64,000 nt of DNA from CAZYTM01 sp964649725 (GTDB taxonomy: Bacteria > Desulfobacterota > Desulfuromonadia > Geobacterales > Geobacteraceae), in contig CAZYTM010000011.1 of NCBI GenBank assembly GCA_964649725.1, positions 1-64,000 of the forward strand, in the 5' to 3' direction. A program made the position numbers and the translations under genes. Positions 40,118 to 49,044 of the stretch are shown here, piece after piece (position 1 is the stretch's first letter; each line of letters opens with the position of its first letter). Below the pieces are notes generated by a model that was not told where the DNA came from, searched no databases, and worked only from the letters and a program-made list of their open reading frames with translations.

Positions 40118-42172
40118 TCAGCGCTTGGGCTGGGAGGGGAGAGGTTCTTCCGGGGCATTAAGCTGGTCGGCAATGGGGAAACATATCCGGTTCCGCCCTT
40201 CGGATTTGGCCTGAGCCAGTGCCGATTCGGCGGCGCCCAACAGGTCGGCCGGCAGGCGACCGTCTTCAGGGGAGGTGGCCAGGCCGATGCTGGCGGTCAG
40301 TCTGCCGCGCGGCAGCAGATCCTCACCGGTGCAGGGCTCCTTTTCTATGCCGCGCCGGATCCGCTCGGCGACAAAAATCGCCTCCTTCTTTACGGTTGCC
40401 GGCAGGATGATGCAGAAGGTACCCCCCTGGTAGCGGGTGATCAGGTCCATGTCGCGGAGCGCCTTTTTCAGGATCACCGCGCTCCTCTGCAGGGCACGGT
40501 CGCCAGCGGCGTGGCCGCAGAGATCGTTGTACAGCTTGAAGTTGTCCATGTCGATGAGCATCACCGTCAGATGCAGCTTGTTGCGCTGGCTGCGGCTCAG
40601 CTCCTCTTCCAGACGCTGGTCGAGAAAACGGCGGTTGTACAGTTCGGTGAGCGGATCGATCACTGCCAGTCGTTCCAGCTGCTCGTTCTTCTCCTGGTTG
40701 CTGGCGCGGAAGAGGAGCGCTGCGGCATGGTTGGTGAAGGAGGTGAGCAGTTCCAGGTCGGCATCGTCGAAAGGGAGCCGGCTCTTCTTGTCCGACAGGT
40801 TGAGCACCCCGATGACCAGCTGCTTGAACTGCAGCGGCATGCTGATGAAGGAGCCGGTCTTGAAGCGGGGGCGATTATGGCCGGTGGTCCGTTTGTCCTT
40901 GGCAATATCATTCACCACCATCGCCTGGCCACTCCGCGCTACCTTGCCGGCAATACCGCTCCCCAGCTTGACGGTGAGGCTCTTGGCCAGCTGCAGGTTC
41001 ATGCCGAGCGTCGCCCTGATACGGAGCAGCTTCTGCTCATGGTCGAGCAGCATTATCGAACCGCTGGAGGCGCCGATCAGCTCTGCTGCCAGTTCCAGGG
41101 TGGTGCGGAGAAAAGCCTCCTTGTTCTCCACCAGGGCCAGCTTGTTGAGCATCAGCAGCAGTCGCGAGGAGAAGGCGTGTTCGTGACAGAGTTCATCCTC
41201 TTTCATGAACTGCTGCAGTCTGCTGGTGAGCCGGCCGGTGAGCAGTTCGATCAGCACCAGCTCGCGGTCGAGCGGGTCGTAGTCGAACAGCACGATCGCT
41301 CCGAGTAGCTCCTTGTGGCCGTTGAGCGGCAGGACGATAGCGCTTTCGGCGATGATGCCGGGGAAGAGCCGGACAATATCACGTTCGTTGAGATCTCCTT
41401 GCATCGGCGGGTTCCCCTGGACCAGCCGGGAGACGACATCGGCGCGCAGGGAATCCTTTTCCAGTTCCAGGGAGCCGGTCGCCTGCAGCGAATAGCTTTG
41501 CCCGTTCCCATCAGCCAGAGCCACAACCAGCCCCGGGATATCAAAGAGGACTGTCAACGCTTCGGCAAAGAGGGCCAGCGCAGCCTGACGATTGGCGGCC
41601 AGGTCGATGTCGGAGGAGACACTCGCTACGGCGGCAAGCCGTTCCATGACCCGCTCCACCAGATTTGCCTGCGGCTTGTCGGCCTGCACCGAGGGGAGCA
41701 GCCCCTGGACCCGGCGGGCTGTTTCAGCGACCGACTCGGCACTGCTTACCGGCAGGTCCTCCAACTGCTCCATCAGCTTGATCGGCGGGAAAGAGCTGCT
41801 CCTGACCAGGCTCTCCAGCTGCCAGAGGTCGAGTTGCTCCTCCCTGACTCCGCTTCCGACCAGGCAGCACGGCTGTTCAGCGCTGTTTATGAAAGGGACG
41901 ATGAAATTGTGCAGGCCGAGGGGGCAGGTAAAGACGACCGGCCTGCCGTTTTTGTCAGCCTCGTTGAGCGACAGCTGCAGCCGGTCGGGATAGAAGACAC
42001 CGGACATGGGTGGCTCGGCAGACCAGTGCAGGTGCCAGGAGCTGCTGCTATTCTGGGCGGTCACCTGTTGCTGCAGATAGATGGCGAGCCGGTAGGGGGC
42101 GAGAAACGGGTACTCCTTGAGCCCGTCCAGCAGTTCTGTCTGGTCAGCTATGGCGGATTTTGCTTCAGCCAC
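40118..42172 (-). CDS. PocR/GAF sensor protein with a degenerate GGDEF domain
   Basis: 684 residues, cytosolic. The N-terminal region (about 10-130) resembles a PocR-type ligand-binding domain (VVFTCPLGLHNFIVPF). A middle region (about 180-310) looks GAF-like, and a clearer GAF domain lies at about 340-495 (LGSGIAGKVARSGQAMVVND). The C-terminal GGDEF domain (about 510-665) has lost its signature: the sequence reads RYQGGTFC where active enzymes have RYGGDEF or RYGGEEF. The inhibitory-site RXXD (RDMD) is kept. It is therefore probably a c-di-GMP-binding or regulatory protein and not a cyclase. GTG start with GGGAGACG upstream. Confidence 0.85.
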   Translation of the reverse strand: MAEAKSAIADQTELLDGLKEYPFLAPYRLAIYLQQQVTAQNSSSSWHLHWSAEPPMSGVFYPDRLQLSLNEADKNGRPVVFTCPLGLHNFIVPFINSAEQPCCLVGSGVREEQLDLWQLESLVRSSSFPPIKLMEQLEDLPVSSAESVAETARRVQGLLPSVQADKPQANLVERVMERLAAVASVSSDIDLAANRQAALALFAEALTVLFDIPGLVVALADGNGQSYSLQATGSLELEKDSLRADVVSRLVQGNPPMQGDLNERDIVRLFPGIIAESAIVLPLNGHKELLGAIVLFDYDPLDRELVLIELLTGRLTSRLQQFMKEDELCHEHAFSSRLLLMLNKLALVENKEAFLRTTLELAAELIGASSGSIMLLDHEQKLLRIRATLGMNLQLAKSLTVKLGSGIAGKVARSGQAMVVNDIAKDKRTTGHNRPRFKTGSFISMPLQFKQLVIGVLNLSDKKSRLPFDDADLELLTSFTNHAAALLFRASNQEKNEQLERLAVIDPLTELYNRRFLDQRLEEELSRSQRNKLHLTVMLIDMDNFKLYNDLCGHAAGDRALQRSAVILKKALRDMDLITRYQGGTFCIILPATVKKEAIFVAERIRRGIEKEPCTGEDLLPRGRLTASIGLATSPEDGRLPADLLGAAESALAQAKSEGRNRICFPIADQLNAPEEPLPSQPKR

Positions 42173-42205
42173 GGTGCGTCTCCCAAAATCCTGCGGCAGG
42201 TGGTA

Positions 42206-43588
42206 TCAGGCCGCCCCGCCTACGGTAATGGTGGCAATGAGCAGGGTCGGCTGGGCATCTGCCACCGGCACCCCCTGGCCATCCTTGCCACAGGTGCCGA
42301 TGCCGAAGCCGAGATCAGTGCCGACCATGGTGATATTCTGCAGTACCTCCGGGCCGTTGCCGGTCAGGGTCGCACCACGCACCGGCTCGCCGACGACCCC
42401 CCGGTCGATCAGGTACCCCTCGGTCACTTCAAAGACAAAGTCGCCGGTCACGGTATTCACCTGGCCGCCACCCATCTTCCTGACGAACAGCCCCTGCCCG
42501 ACGCTGCGGATGATGGCATCAGGCTCACTCTCTCCCGGGGCGATGATGGTATTGGTCATCCGCACTATCGGTTTGGACTGGTACGATTCCCGCCGGCCGT
42601 TGCCGGTGGAGACGCAACCGTCCTTCATGGCCGAAAGCCGGTCGTACATGAACCCCTTGAGGATACCCTTTTCCACCAGTACGGTCCGCTCCGCCGGCGA
42701 CCCTTCATCATCAAAGGAGAAGGAGCCGCGGGCATTAGCTATGGTGGCGTCGTCCAGCACTGTCACCAGGGGTGAAGCGACCTGAGTGCCGATCTTGCCG
42801 GCATAGACCGACATGCCGGATTGTGCCAGGTCTGCCTCCAGCCCATGCCCGATCGCTTCGTGCACCATAGTGCCACCTGCCGAGGAGGAGAGGACTACCG
42901 GCATCATGCCCCCTGGGGCCTTGCGCGCGGTGAGCATCATGGTGGCTCGACCTGCAGCGGTCTCGGCCACCTCTTCCGGACTCTTCTCCCGGAACAGCTC
43001 ATGACCGCGGAACCCCCCCAGAGGTTCGTAGCCGGTCTGGATCACCTCATCGGCGGCAGCCACCACCTGGGTGGTGAAGACCACGCCGGTGCGGCTGGTC
43101 TCGCGGAACTCCCCCAGGGAGTTGGCGCACTGGGCGCGGAGCTGGCCGTCGCGGTAGGTTACAGTCACCTGGCGGATCCGCTGGTCGCAGCGACGGGCCG
43201 CCCGGTTGGCCCGGTTGACCAGGGCCACTTTTTCCGCCAGCGGTACATCGGCCGGCGGCAGGAGGATCGGAAATCCCGGACCGATCTCCTTGCGCCGCAT
43301 ATCGATGGCCTGCGCGAACTTTTTCCCCCGTACCGCCCGGCTCAGCGTGGCGGCCAGATCCAGCAGGGCAGCTTCGCTCAGGTCATTGGTATAGGCATAG
43401 GCGGTGCGCAGGTCGGCTATGACCCGCAGACCGATCCCCTGTTCCGAGGTGGCCACCACCTTTTCGATCTTGTCGTCCTCGCAGAATACTGCCGTGCTCG
43501 CCCCCTCTTCGAAGAAGATATCGGCAAACTCGCCGCCGCCGGCCAGGGCGGTGCGGAGGATGCGGCTGATGTCCAGGTTGTCGAGCAT
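42206..43588 (-). CDS. tldD: TldD/PmbA family metalloprotease, TldD subunit
   Basis: 460 residues. The zinc-binding motif HEAIGHGLEAD (about residue 244) matches TldD's HEXXXH. The C-terminal glycine-rich region (GFGIGTCGKDGQG) is also typical. TldD works with TldE/PmbA to degrade unfolded peptides and trim some ribosomal peptides; a TldE gene is not in the window. It lies downstream of the DUF4911 gene and arnD. Confidence 0.93.
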   Translation of the reverse strand: MLDNLDISRILRTALAGGGEFADIFFEEGASTAVFCEDDKIEKVVATSEQGIGLRVIADLRTAYAYTNDLSEAALLDLAATLSRAVRGKKFAQAIDMRRKEIGPGFPILLPPADVPLAEKVALVNRANRAARRCDQRIRQVTVTYRDGQLRAQCANSLGEFRETSRTGVVFTTQVVAAADEVIQTGYEPLGGFRGHELFREKSPEEVAETAAGRATMMLTARKAPGGMMPVVLSSSAGGTMVHEAIGHGLEADLAQSGMSVYAGKIGTQVASPLVTVLDDATIANARGSFSFDDEGSPAERTVLVEKGILKGFMYDRLSAMKDGCVSTGNGRRESYQSKPIVRMTNTIIAPGESEPDAIIRSVGQGLFVRKMGGGQVNTVTGDFVFEVTEGYLIDRGVVGEPVRGATLTGNGPEVLQNITMVGTDLGFGIGTCGKDGQGVPVADAQPTLLIATITVGGAA

Positions 43589-43642
43589 ACCTATCCTATC
43601 CCTTATCCTTGTAGAATCATCCAGCTAAAAAAATTATCTGCT

Positions 43643-43909
43643 TCACCTTGCTGCGGGATTCTGCTGCGCAAAGGTGGCCGCGGCATCTGCAGAGAGCTCC
43701 TCGATTACGATCTGCCGGCCAAGGTCGGCCAACAGCGCGGCAATATCGGCAGCCGCATCGGCAAAGTAGCTGAGTCGGACAACGCCGCTGGCAGCCTCGA
43801 CCGTACTGAGGATGGACAGACCTTCATACGCTTCGAGGATGAATTTAAAGTATACCAGATCACGCCTGGCAAGGCGGAGATATTTAGCCTGCATGGTTTG
43901 CATCTTCAA
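43643..43909 (-). CDS. DUF4911-type small protein
   Basis: 88 residues, cytosolic. Its pattern (YLRLARRDLVYFKFILEAYEG, then Val/Leu-rich strands) fits the small DUF4911 family, which I recall from Deltaproteobacteria; no function is known. Its start overlaps the stop of arnD by four bases, so the two are translationally coupled. Confidence 0.65.
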   Translation of the reverse strand: MKMQTMQAKYLRLARRDLVYFKFILEAYEGLSILSTVEAASGVVRLSYFADAAADIAALLADLGRQIVIEELSADAAATFAQQNPAAR

Positions 43910-44814
43910 CCCTGCACCGCTACCTCTCCGGCCCGACCCGGCAGCTCTCCCATTGCCAGCGGCCGCTCCGGCGGCTGGCCGGCAAGCGCTTCCCGACAGG
44001 CCTGGGAGAGTGTTATGAAGCGGGCCCCCTCTCCCTGCAAGCGGACCAGCAGCTCACGGAAGACCGGCAGCAGCACCCCACCCTCCATTTCGGCATGAAT
44101 GGTATGGACATTCAACCCTGACCTGAGCAGGGAGAGGTAGTGGTCATTGATGGTCGCTGCGGTGATGCCGTTCTCCCCCAGCAGTTCATCCATGGTCGGC
44201 CAGGTGGTAGGGATCTGCAGGGTCCTGAAACGGCGGCCGGCGACAATCGGGTAGAAGGGGTAGTTGCCACGGCTGTCGCTGCAGTAGTCTAGTCCCATGG
44301 CATCCTGGATCTCCAGCGAATCGGCGGTCATGGTCCAGCCAGGAGCTGCTGTGGTGGTGGCGCGAAAGCCGAGGATCTCTTCGAACAGGGCGCTGGCCCG
44401 GCCGAGCTCCAGCAGGGCGAGCTGTTTAGGGAGCCAGGGGAGGTAGTCGTGCCATTTGACATGGTCCCAGCAGTGGATGCCTACTTCGTGGCCGGCCTTG
44501 TGGGTGTTGCGCAGCACTTCGGGAAAGGAGGCGGCGATCATCGGCGCCGGCAGCAGGGTACCGTAGAGCATGGTCTTCAGACCATAGGTGGAGGGGGCCT
44601 TGGTCCTGAGCATCTTCTTCAGGAAACCCTTTTTGGTAAAGATGCGGCGGACCGCCTTACCCGAATTGTCCGGACCCATGGAGAAGTAGAAGGTCGCCTT
44701 GATGTCGAACTCCTGCAACAGGGCTACCAGTCGCGGTACGCCGTCACGGGTCCCGCAAAAGGTGTCGACATCGACTTTCAGGGCAATGGTCGGTTGATCC
44801 ATGGTGTCAGCCAT
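43906..44814 (-). CDS. arnD: Polysaccharide deacetylase family, ArnD-type deformylase
   Basis: 302 residues. The NodB-fold metal site is visible: Asp-Asp in KVDVDTFCG (about 15) and His-containing GHEVGIHCWDHVKWH (about 108-123). The pattern matches ArnD, which removes the formyl group from undecaprenyl-phosphate-linked 4-formamido-arabinose at the membrane. The rest of the arn genes lie to the right, but this gene is separated from them by a superoxide reductase and two plus-strand genes. The ribosome site is not clear. Confidence 0.88.
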   Translation of the reverse strand: MADTMDQPTIALKVDVDTFCGTRDGVPRLVALLQEFDIKATFYFSMGPDNSGKAVRRIFTKKGFLKKMLRTKAPSTYGLKTMLYGTLLPAPMIAASFPEVLRNTHKAGHEVGIHCWDHVKWHDYLPWLPKQLALLELGRASALFEEILGFRATTTAAPGWTMTADSLEIQDAMGLDYCSDSRGNYPFYPIVAGRRFRTLQIPTTWPTMDELLGENGITAATINDHYLSLLRSGLNVHTIHAEMEGGVLLPVFRELLVRLQGEGARFITLSQACREALAGQPPERPLAMGELPGRAGEVAVQG

Positions 44815-44952
44815 TCGTTGGTTGTTAGATCGCCGGAGCAGCCATCAAACTGGAAATGTACTCCTAAATCTGGCGCGAGACAAGATTTTTTCACAAGTTA
44901 GCGAATGTCCGGAGCTGCCGGAAAGGTGGGGAGGAGTGCAGAGCAAGAGAAT

Positions 44953-44979
44953 AGGCCGCCTCCGCGGAGTTGGCGGCCT
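44953..44979 (-). terminator. Hairpin after the superoxide reductase gene
   Basis: GGCCGCC (44954-44960) pairs with GGCGGCC (44972-44978). On the minus strand a moderately T-rich tail follows. Plausible but not strong terminator. Confidence 0.45.
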
Positions 44980-44997
44980 TCCTCATCGCTGCCGGGA

Positions 44998-45474
44998 TCA
45001 GGTGACTATTATGTCGTGCCGACCTTCCCAGAGACCATGGAGATTGCAGTGCTGGCGCGCCACCAGAGTCAACTTGCCGGCCGGGGCGTTCTCCCTGGTC
45101 AGCACTACCGTGAAGGAGACCTTCGGTTTCAGGTAACCTCTCGGCTGCAGATCGGCCCGACCGGCCGGTTCATTGCCGATGCTCAGTTCGATATACTCGA
45201 TCCAGTGGCTCGGCCCCATCGGGTGGAGTGTCTCGCCGACCGATACTTCTACAACGAACGGCTCGCCAGCCTTGACCGTTGTCGGGGCATTGAATACCGG
45301 GGCATGACCCTTTTCCAGCGGACTCTTCTTGCCCGGATCCTTGACCCGGTTGATATTGTCAAAGAGAGAGTGGTCGACCTGAAAGGGGAAATAGCTGGTT
45401 GCTGCGGCCGGTCCGGCAACTCCTAGCAGCATCGAGCCGGTCAGGGCGCTTTGCAGAAAAGAACGTCTATCCAT
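44998..45474 (-). CDS. Exported superoxide reductase (neelaredoxin type)
   Basis: 158 residues. A twin-arginine-like signal (DRRSFLQSALTGSMLLGVAG) suggests Tat export, with folded iron centre. The mononuclear iron site is complete: EKGHAPVF (Glu and His), HPMGPSHWIEYIEL (two His) and CNLHGLWEG (Cys and His). It reduces superoxide to peroxide; the periplasmic peroxiredoxin at 20796 could deal with the product. There is no N-terminal desulforedoxin domain. Excellent ribosome site (GGAGGTGACGG). Confidence 0.9.
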   Translation of the reverse strand: MDRRSFLQSALTGSMLLGVAGPAAATSYFPFQVDHSLFDNINRVKDPGKKSPLEKGHAPVFNAPTTVKAGEPFVVEVSVGETLHPMGPSHWIEYIELSIGNEPAGRADLQPRGYLKPKVSFTVVLTRENAPAGKLTLVARQHCNLHGLWEGRHDIIVT

Positions 45475-45644
45475 CCGTCACCTCCATTGCTGGTTTTATT
45501 CTCTATTTTCAACCCTATGCTAAAAGTCTAACCAGAGCTGTTGCCATGTCAATCGAAGCAGCACTTGCTTTGTCCCCCCATCTCGGGGATAATGTCAACA
45601 TATCTATCCAGAACCGGCAATAATCAATTAAACAGGAACTGGCC

Positions 45645-46214
45645 ATGGCAGCACGACCGAAACCACAGCGACAGGGGGACCAGGATGGCGCCTGCGGGTT
45701 CTACTCGATCGGCAACGCCCTCTCCCTCCTCTACCCGGAGCTGGATGTCGACCTGATTTTTCACCATATCTTCCGCCACTATTTCAGCTCTGTCTCGGCT
45801 GACCATTTCCGCTCCGGACTTGGGCGGCGGCTGCTGAACGAGCTTTTAACGGCGAGCATCGAGTCGCTTGCGGAAGAGGGTGTCTGTATCGAAGTGAGCC
45901 GCCCCTTCTGGCAGGCTTCGGCGCCGAGCCTGAAGGCGTTTCGTACGGTCCTGGCCGGGCATTTTGCCGAGCCGGGCCGGGTGGCAGCGATCATCGTCTA
46001 CCAGTACTGCCGCAGCACCGACGAAGAGGAGGTGCTGCACTGGACTGTGGCCCGTGCCGTCACCCCCCGTACCATACGCATCTTTGATTCGGACCTGGAC
46101 CGGGTGGTGCTCAGGTTCTCCCGCTGCCGGGTGGCCGGGCAGTTCCGCAAACACAAGAAACGCCCCTATCTGATCAGGACCCCATACATCTTCCTGCTGA
46201 GAAGGGTGGATTGA
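45645..46214 (+). CDS. Predicted papain-fold cysteine hydrolase, function unknown
   Basis: 189 residues, cytosolic. A Gln-Cys pair in GDQDGACGFYSIGNAL (Cys about residue 17), a His in LHWTVARAV (about 137) and an Asp in IRIFDSDLD (about 150) fit the order of a papain-like or C39-like catalytic triad. Substrate unknown. The next gene overlaps it by one base (TGATG), so they form a pair, lying in the opposite direction to the flanking arn and superoxide reductase genes. Confidence 0.6.
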   Translation: MAARPKPQRQGDQDGACGFYSIGNALSLLYPELDVDLIFHHIFRHYFSSVSADHFRSGLGRRLLNELLTASIESLAEEGVCIEVSRPFWQASAPSLKAFRTVLAGHFAEPGRVAAIIVYQYCRSTDEEEVLHWTVARAVTPRTIRIFDSDLDRVVLRFSRCRVAGQFRKHKKRPYLIRTPYIFLLRRVD

Positions 46215-46720
46215 TGCGTCCCTGTCAGGTGGAGGTGAATGACCTGATGCAGCAGGGGTATATCTATACCCTGAGCGAACCGATGGGGGAGAACTTCCAC
46301 CCCGATTTCTGCCCTGAATTGACCCCCGGGGAGCTGTTGGCAATGGGGATCTTCGGCGGCCGCTACATGACCGACTGCAGGGCCGAATTTCCGGCCGACT
46401 GGTTTGCCGGTGCCCGCCTCTGCCACGAACGGCATCTGCCGGAGCTGAACTACTTCGGCGTCAATGCCTCGAAACCGCTCGCCTACTGGCGTGGCAAGGG
46501 GTGGATCTATCATGAGGACCCGCGTGGCTGGTTCCAGTGGTATTGCCGTTACTACATGGGGCGGCGCTCTGCTGACGATGCCAGGCAGATCAAACGCTGG
46601 CTGGCGATGCGCCGGCATATCGCCCAGCTGCTGAAGAACTGCCGGCCAGGGGATCTCTCCTGCCGTCGCCGGCAGCGTCAGGCGCTGCTGCACTGGGCTT
46701 ATGACAGCAGGAGGTACTGA
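46214..46720 (+). CDS. Conserved-looking hypothetical protein paired with the cysteine hydrolase
   Basis: 168 residues from the ATG that overlaps the upstream stop. It is rich in Trp, Tyr, Arg and Cys (WRGKGWIYHEDPRGWFQWYC), with no membrane segment. The composition suggests a compact nucleotide- or sugar-binding or DNA-binding protein, but I do not recognise it. It ends at a strong terminator shared with the convergent arnA gene. Confidence 0.6.
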   Translation: MRPCQVEVNDLMQQGYIYTLSEPMGENFHPDFCPELTPGELLAMGIFGGRYMTDCRAEFPADWFAGARLCHERHLPELNYFGVNASKPLAYWRGKGWIYHEDPRGWFQWYCRYYMGRRSADDARQIKRWLAMRRHIAQLLKNCRPGDLSCRRRQRQALLHWAYDSRRY

Positions 46721-46738
46721 GGCGGCACACTGCACAAA

Positions 46739-46770
46739 AAAAGGCCCCATCCTGAGGATGGGGCCTTTTG
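46739..46770. terminator. Bidirectional rho-independent terminator
   Basis: AAGGCCCCATCC, loop TGA, GGATGGGGCCTTTT, with A-rich sequence before and T's after. It separates the convergent hypothetical gene and arnA dehydrogenase. Confidence 0.9.
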
Positions 46771-46790
46771 CATACCAGAGGTTCCCCCTG

Positions 46791-47831
46791 CTAGAGCAGG
46801 TGTTCGATCTTCTCCCGCTCCTCGATCAGGTAGAAATCGAGGGTCTTCCGCAGGGCATCGTCGATGCTGGTCTTCGGTTTCCAGCCGAGCCGCTGTTCGG
46901 CGTTCTTTACCGATGGCACACGGGTCAGCATGTCCTGGTACCCCTTGCCGTAGAAGGCGCCGGATGAGGTCTCCACCAGCTGGCATTTCTCCGCCTTCTC
47001 CCGATAGGCCGGATACTCCTTGACCATGCGTATCAGCTTCTCCGCCAGCTCCTTCACCGACAGGTCGTTGTCCGGGTTGCCGATGTTGAAGATGCCGCTG
47101 TCGGCGCAGCCGTCGCGGTTCTCGATGATCTTCATCAGACAGTCGATGCCATCCTCGACATAGGTGAAGGAGCGGCGCTGGTTACCCCCGTCCACCAGCT
47201 GGATAGGCTCGCCGGCGACGATGTTGTAGAGGAACTGGGTCAGCACCCGGGAACTACCCTCCTTGGCGGTGCTGATCGAGTCGAGCTTCGGTCCGATCCA
47301 GTTGAAGGGGCGGAAGAGTGTGTAGCGGAACCCTTCATGATTGCCGTAGGCGTAGATCACCCGGTCGAGCATCTGTTTGGCGCAGGAGTAAATCCAGCGC
47401 TCCTTGTTGATCGGGCCGAGCATCAGTGGCGAGTTCTCTTCGTCGAATTCCCGGTCCGGGCTCATGCCGTAGACCTCGGAGGTGGAGGGGAAGATGACCC
47501 GCTTATGGTACTTGACGCACTGGCGGATGATCTTCAGGTTCTCCTCGAAGTCTAGCTCGAAGACCCGCAGCGGGTCCCTGACATAGGTGACCGGCGTGGC
47601 GATGGCGACCAGCGGCAGCACCACGTCACACTTCTTGATGTTGTACTCGATCCACTCCTTGTTGATGGTGATATCCCCCTCGAGGAAGTGGAAGCGGGGG
47701 TTACCAAGGGAGTGCTCCAGCTTGTCGGTCGCCATGTCGAGGCCGTAGACCTCCCAGTCGGTGGTGTCGAGGATGCGGCGGGTGAGGGCGTTGCCGATGA
47801 AACCGTTGACCCCTAGAATTAGTACCTTCAT
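46791..47831 (-). CDS. arnA: UDP-glucuronate decarboxylase, ArnA dehydrogenase-domain protein
   Basis: 346 residues, a stand-alone version of the C-terminal half of enterobacterial ArnA. NAD-binding loop GVNGFIGNAL (about 8-17), the catalytic Tyr-X3-Lys (WIYSCAKQML, about 150) and FRPFNWIGPKLD are all typical. It oxidatively decarboxylates UDP-glucuronate to UDP-Ara4O in the L-Ara4N pathway. The formylating half is a separate gene (47979). Strong ribosome site (AAGGAGAAG). Confidence 0.93.
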   Translation of the reverse strand: MKVLILGVNGFIGNALTRRILDTTDWEVYGLDMATDKLEHSLGNPRFHFLEGDITINKEWIEYNIKKCDVVLPLVAIATPVTYVRDPLRVFELDFEENLKIIRQCVKYHKRVIFPSTSEVYGMSPDREFDEENSPLMLGPINKERWIYSCAKQMLDRVIYAYGNHEGFRYTLFRPFNWIGPKLDSISTAKEGSSRVLTQFLYNIVAGEPIQLVDGGNQRRSFTYVEDGIDCLMKIIENRDGCADSGIFNIGNPDNDLSVKELAEKLIRMVKEYPAYREKAEKCQLVETSSGAFYGKGYQDMLTRVPSVKNAEQRLGWKPKTSIDDALRKTLDFYLIEEREKIEHLL

Positions 47832-47879
47832 TTCTCTCTTCTCCTTGTTACGACTCCGCTAACGGGCCGTCTGCGGCGT

Positions 47880-47960
47880 TACCCTGTGCGCCGTGACCTC
47901 TACGTACCGCAGGGCACGCCTCGGCCCCGGTGCTCGGGCGGCTTGCATACGCCGCCGTTC
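47880..47960. repeat. GC-rich intergenic repeat of the arn locus, copy A
   Basis: Contains CTCTACGTACCGCAGGGCA then CGCCTC, similar to copy C (CTCTACGTAGCGCTGCTA then CGCCTC), plus further inverted GC-rich strings (GGCGGC, GCCGCC). Least well conserved of the three. Confidence 0.5.
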
Positions 47961-47978
47961 TCGAAGCCGGTTGGTTTA

Positions 47979-48890
47979 TTAAGAATTATGGAATTTGGCA
48001 GCACCAACATTGCTTTTCGTAATGAAGAGTGATGCAGGAATTTCCGCTTCACCTTCAACCTGCAGCGACCTTATCTCCAGGAGTCCGTCACCTGTCCCTG
48101 CCAGGAGCGGGTTGGTGGAGACAATAGTCCCGGGTTCGCCGCTACCCTGAACCGGCCAGGCCTGCCAGATGATCACCTTCTTCCCCTCAAGCCAGGTGAA
48201 GGCGCCAGGGTAGGGGTGGGTCACCCCGCGGACCAGGTTGTATATCTGCACCGCACTCTTTGACCAGTCGATCTCGCCGTCGGCCGGTTTGCGGCCGCCG
48301 AAATAGCTTCCGGCGCTCAAGTCCATCGGCAGGCGTGGTGCCGTGCCGGCGACCAGGAGTGGCCAGCTGCGGCGGATCACCGCCACGGCCGCATCGGTGA
48401 GCTTGTGAAAGACGTCAAGGGCGGTATCGGTGAAGAGTATCTCCACTTTGGCCTGGTCGACGATGTCGCCGGCATCCGGCTTCTCCACCATGTAGTGGAG
48501 GGTGGCGCCGGTCTCTGTCTCGCCATTGATAACAGCCCAGTTGACCGGGACCCGGCCGCGGTATCTGGGGAGATATGAGCCGTGCAGGTTGAGCGCTCCC
48601 CGTCTGGCCAGGTCGAGCACCACCGGCTTGATCATGTTCCGGTAGTAGAAGGAGAGGATGAAGTCGGGATTGATGGCACGGATCATGTCGATGTTCATCG
48701 GCTCGTTGATGTCGGTGGTCCGGAAGGGGATCCGCTCCCGCAGACAGAGCGAACGGACTGACTCGAACCAGATCTCCTCGGTGGGTGAGTCCTCGTGGGA
48801 GAAGACCATCGCCACCTCGGCCCCCTGGCGGATAAGTTCTTCAAGGCAGCGGTAGCCGACGTTATGATAGGCACAGACAACTATTTTCAT
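47979..48890 (-). CDS. arnA: ArnA formyltransferase-domain protein
   Basis: About 303 residues from the ATG at 48890 (a TTG four codons earlier is less likely). The formyl-tetrahydrofolate transferase core has the catalytic Asn and His (LNLHGSYLPRYRG) and Asp (KPDAGDI). It should formylate UDP-4-amino-4-deoxy-L-arabinose before transfer to the lipid carrier. In Enterobacteria this and the dehydrogenase form one ArnA protein; here they are two adjacent genes. Confidence 0.92.
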   Translation of the reverse strand: MKIVVCAYHNVGYRCLEELIRQGAEVAMVFSHEDSPTEEIWFESVRSLCLRERIPFRTTDINEPMNIDMIRAINPDFILSFYYRNMIKPVVLDLARRGALNLHGSYLPRYRGRVPVNWAVINGETETGATLHYMVEKPDAGDIVDQAKVEILFTDTALDVFHKLTDAAVAVIRRSWPLLVAGTAPRLPMDLSAGSYFGGRKPADGEIDWSKSAVQIYNLVRGVTHPYPGAFTWLEGKKVIIWQAWPVQGSGEPGTIVSTNPLLAGTGDGLLEIRSLQVEGEAEIPASLFITKSNVGAAKFHNS

Positions 48891-48974
48891 CGCAGCACTC
48901 AATTTTTGTTTGATGTTGTAACCGTTGAAGCGTCAATTTTGTGCAAGATCAAGGCTGTCGAGGGATAGCGCGGA

Positions 48975-48993
48975 GGCGTAGCAGCGCTACGCC
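48975..48993. repeat. GC-rich intergenic repeat of the arn locus, copy B
   Basis: Perfect inverted repeat GGCGTAGC-AGC-GCTACGCC in the arnA(FT)-arnC gap; the same core occurs in copy C on the other strand. Confidence 0.75.
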
Positions 48994-49044
48994 GCACAAG
49001 GTATCTCGAAGACTTACGCAGATATTGCGCAAAAGTGGCGGTTC

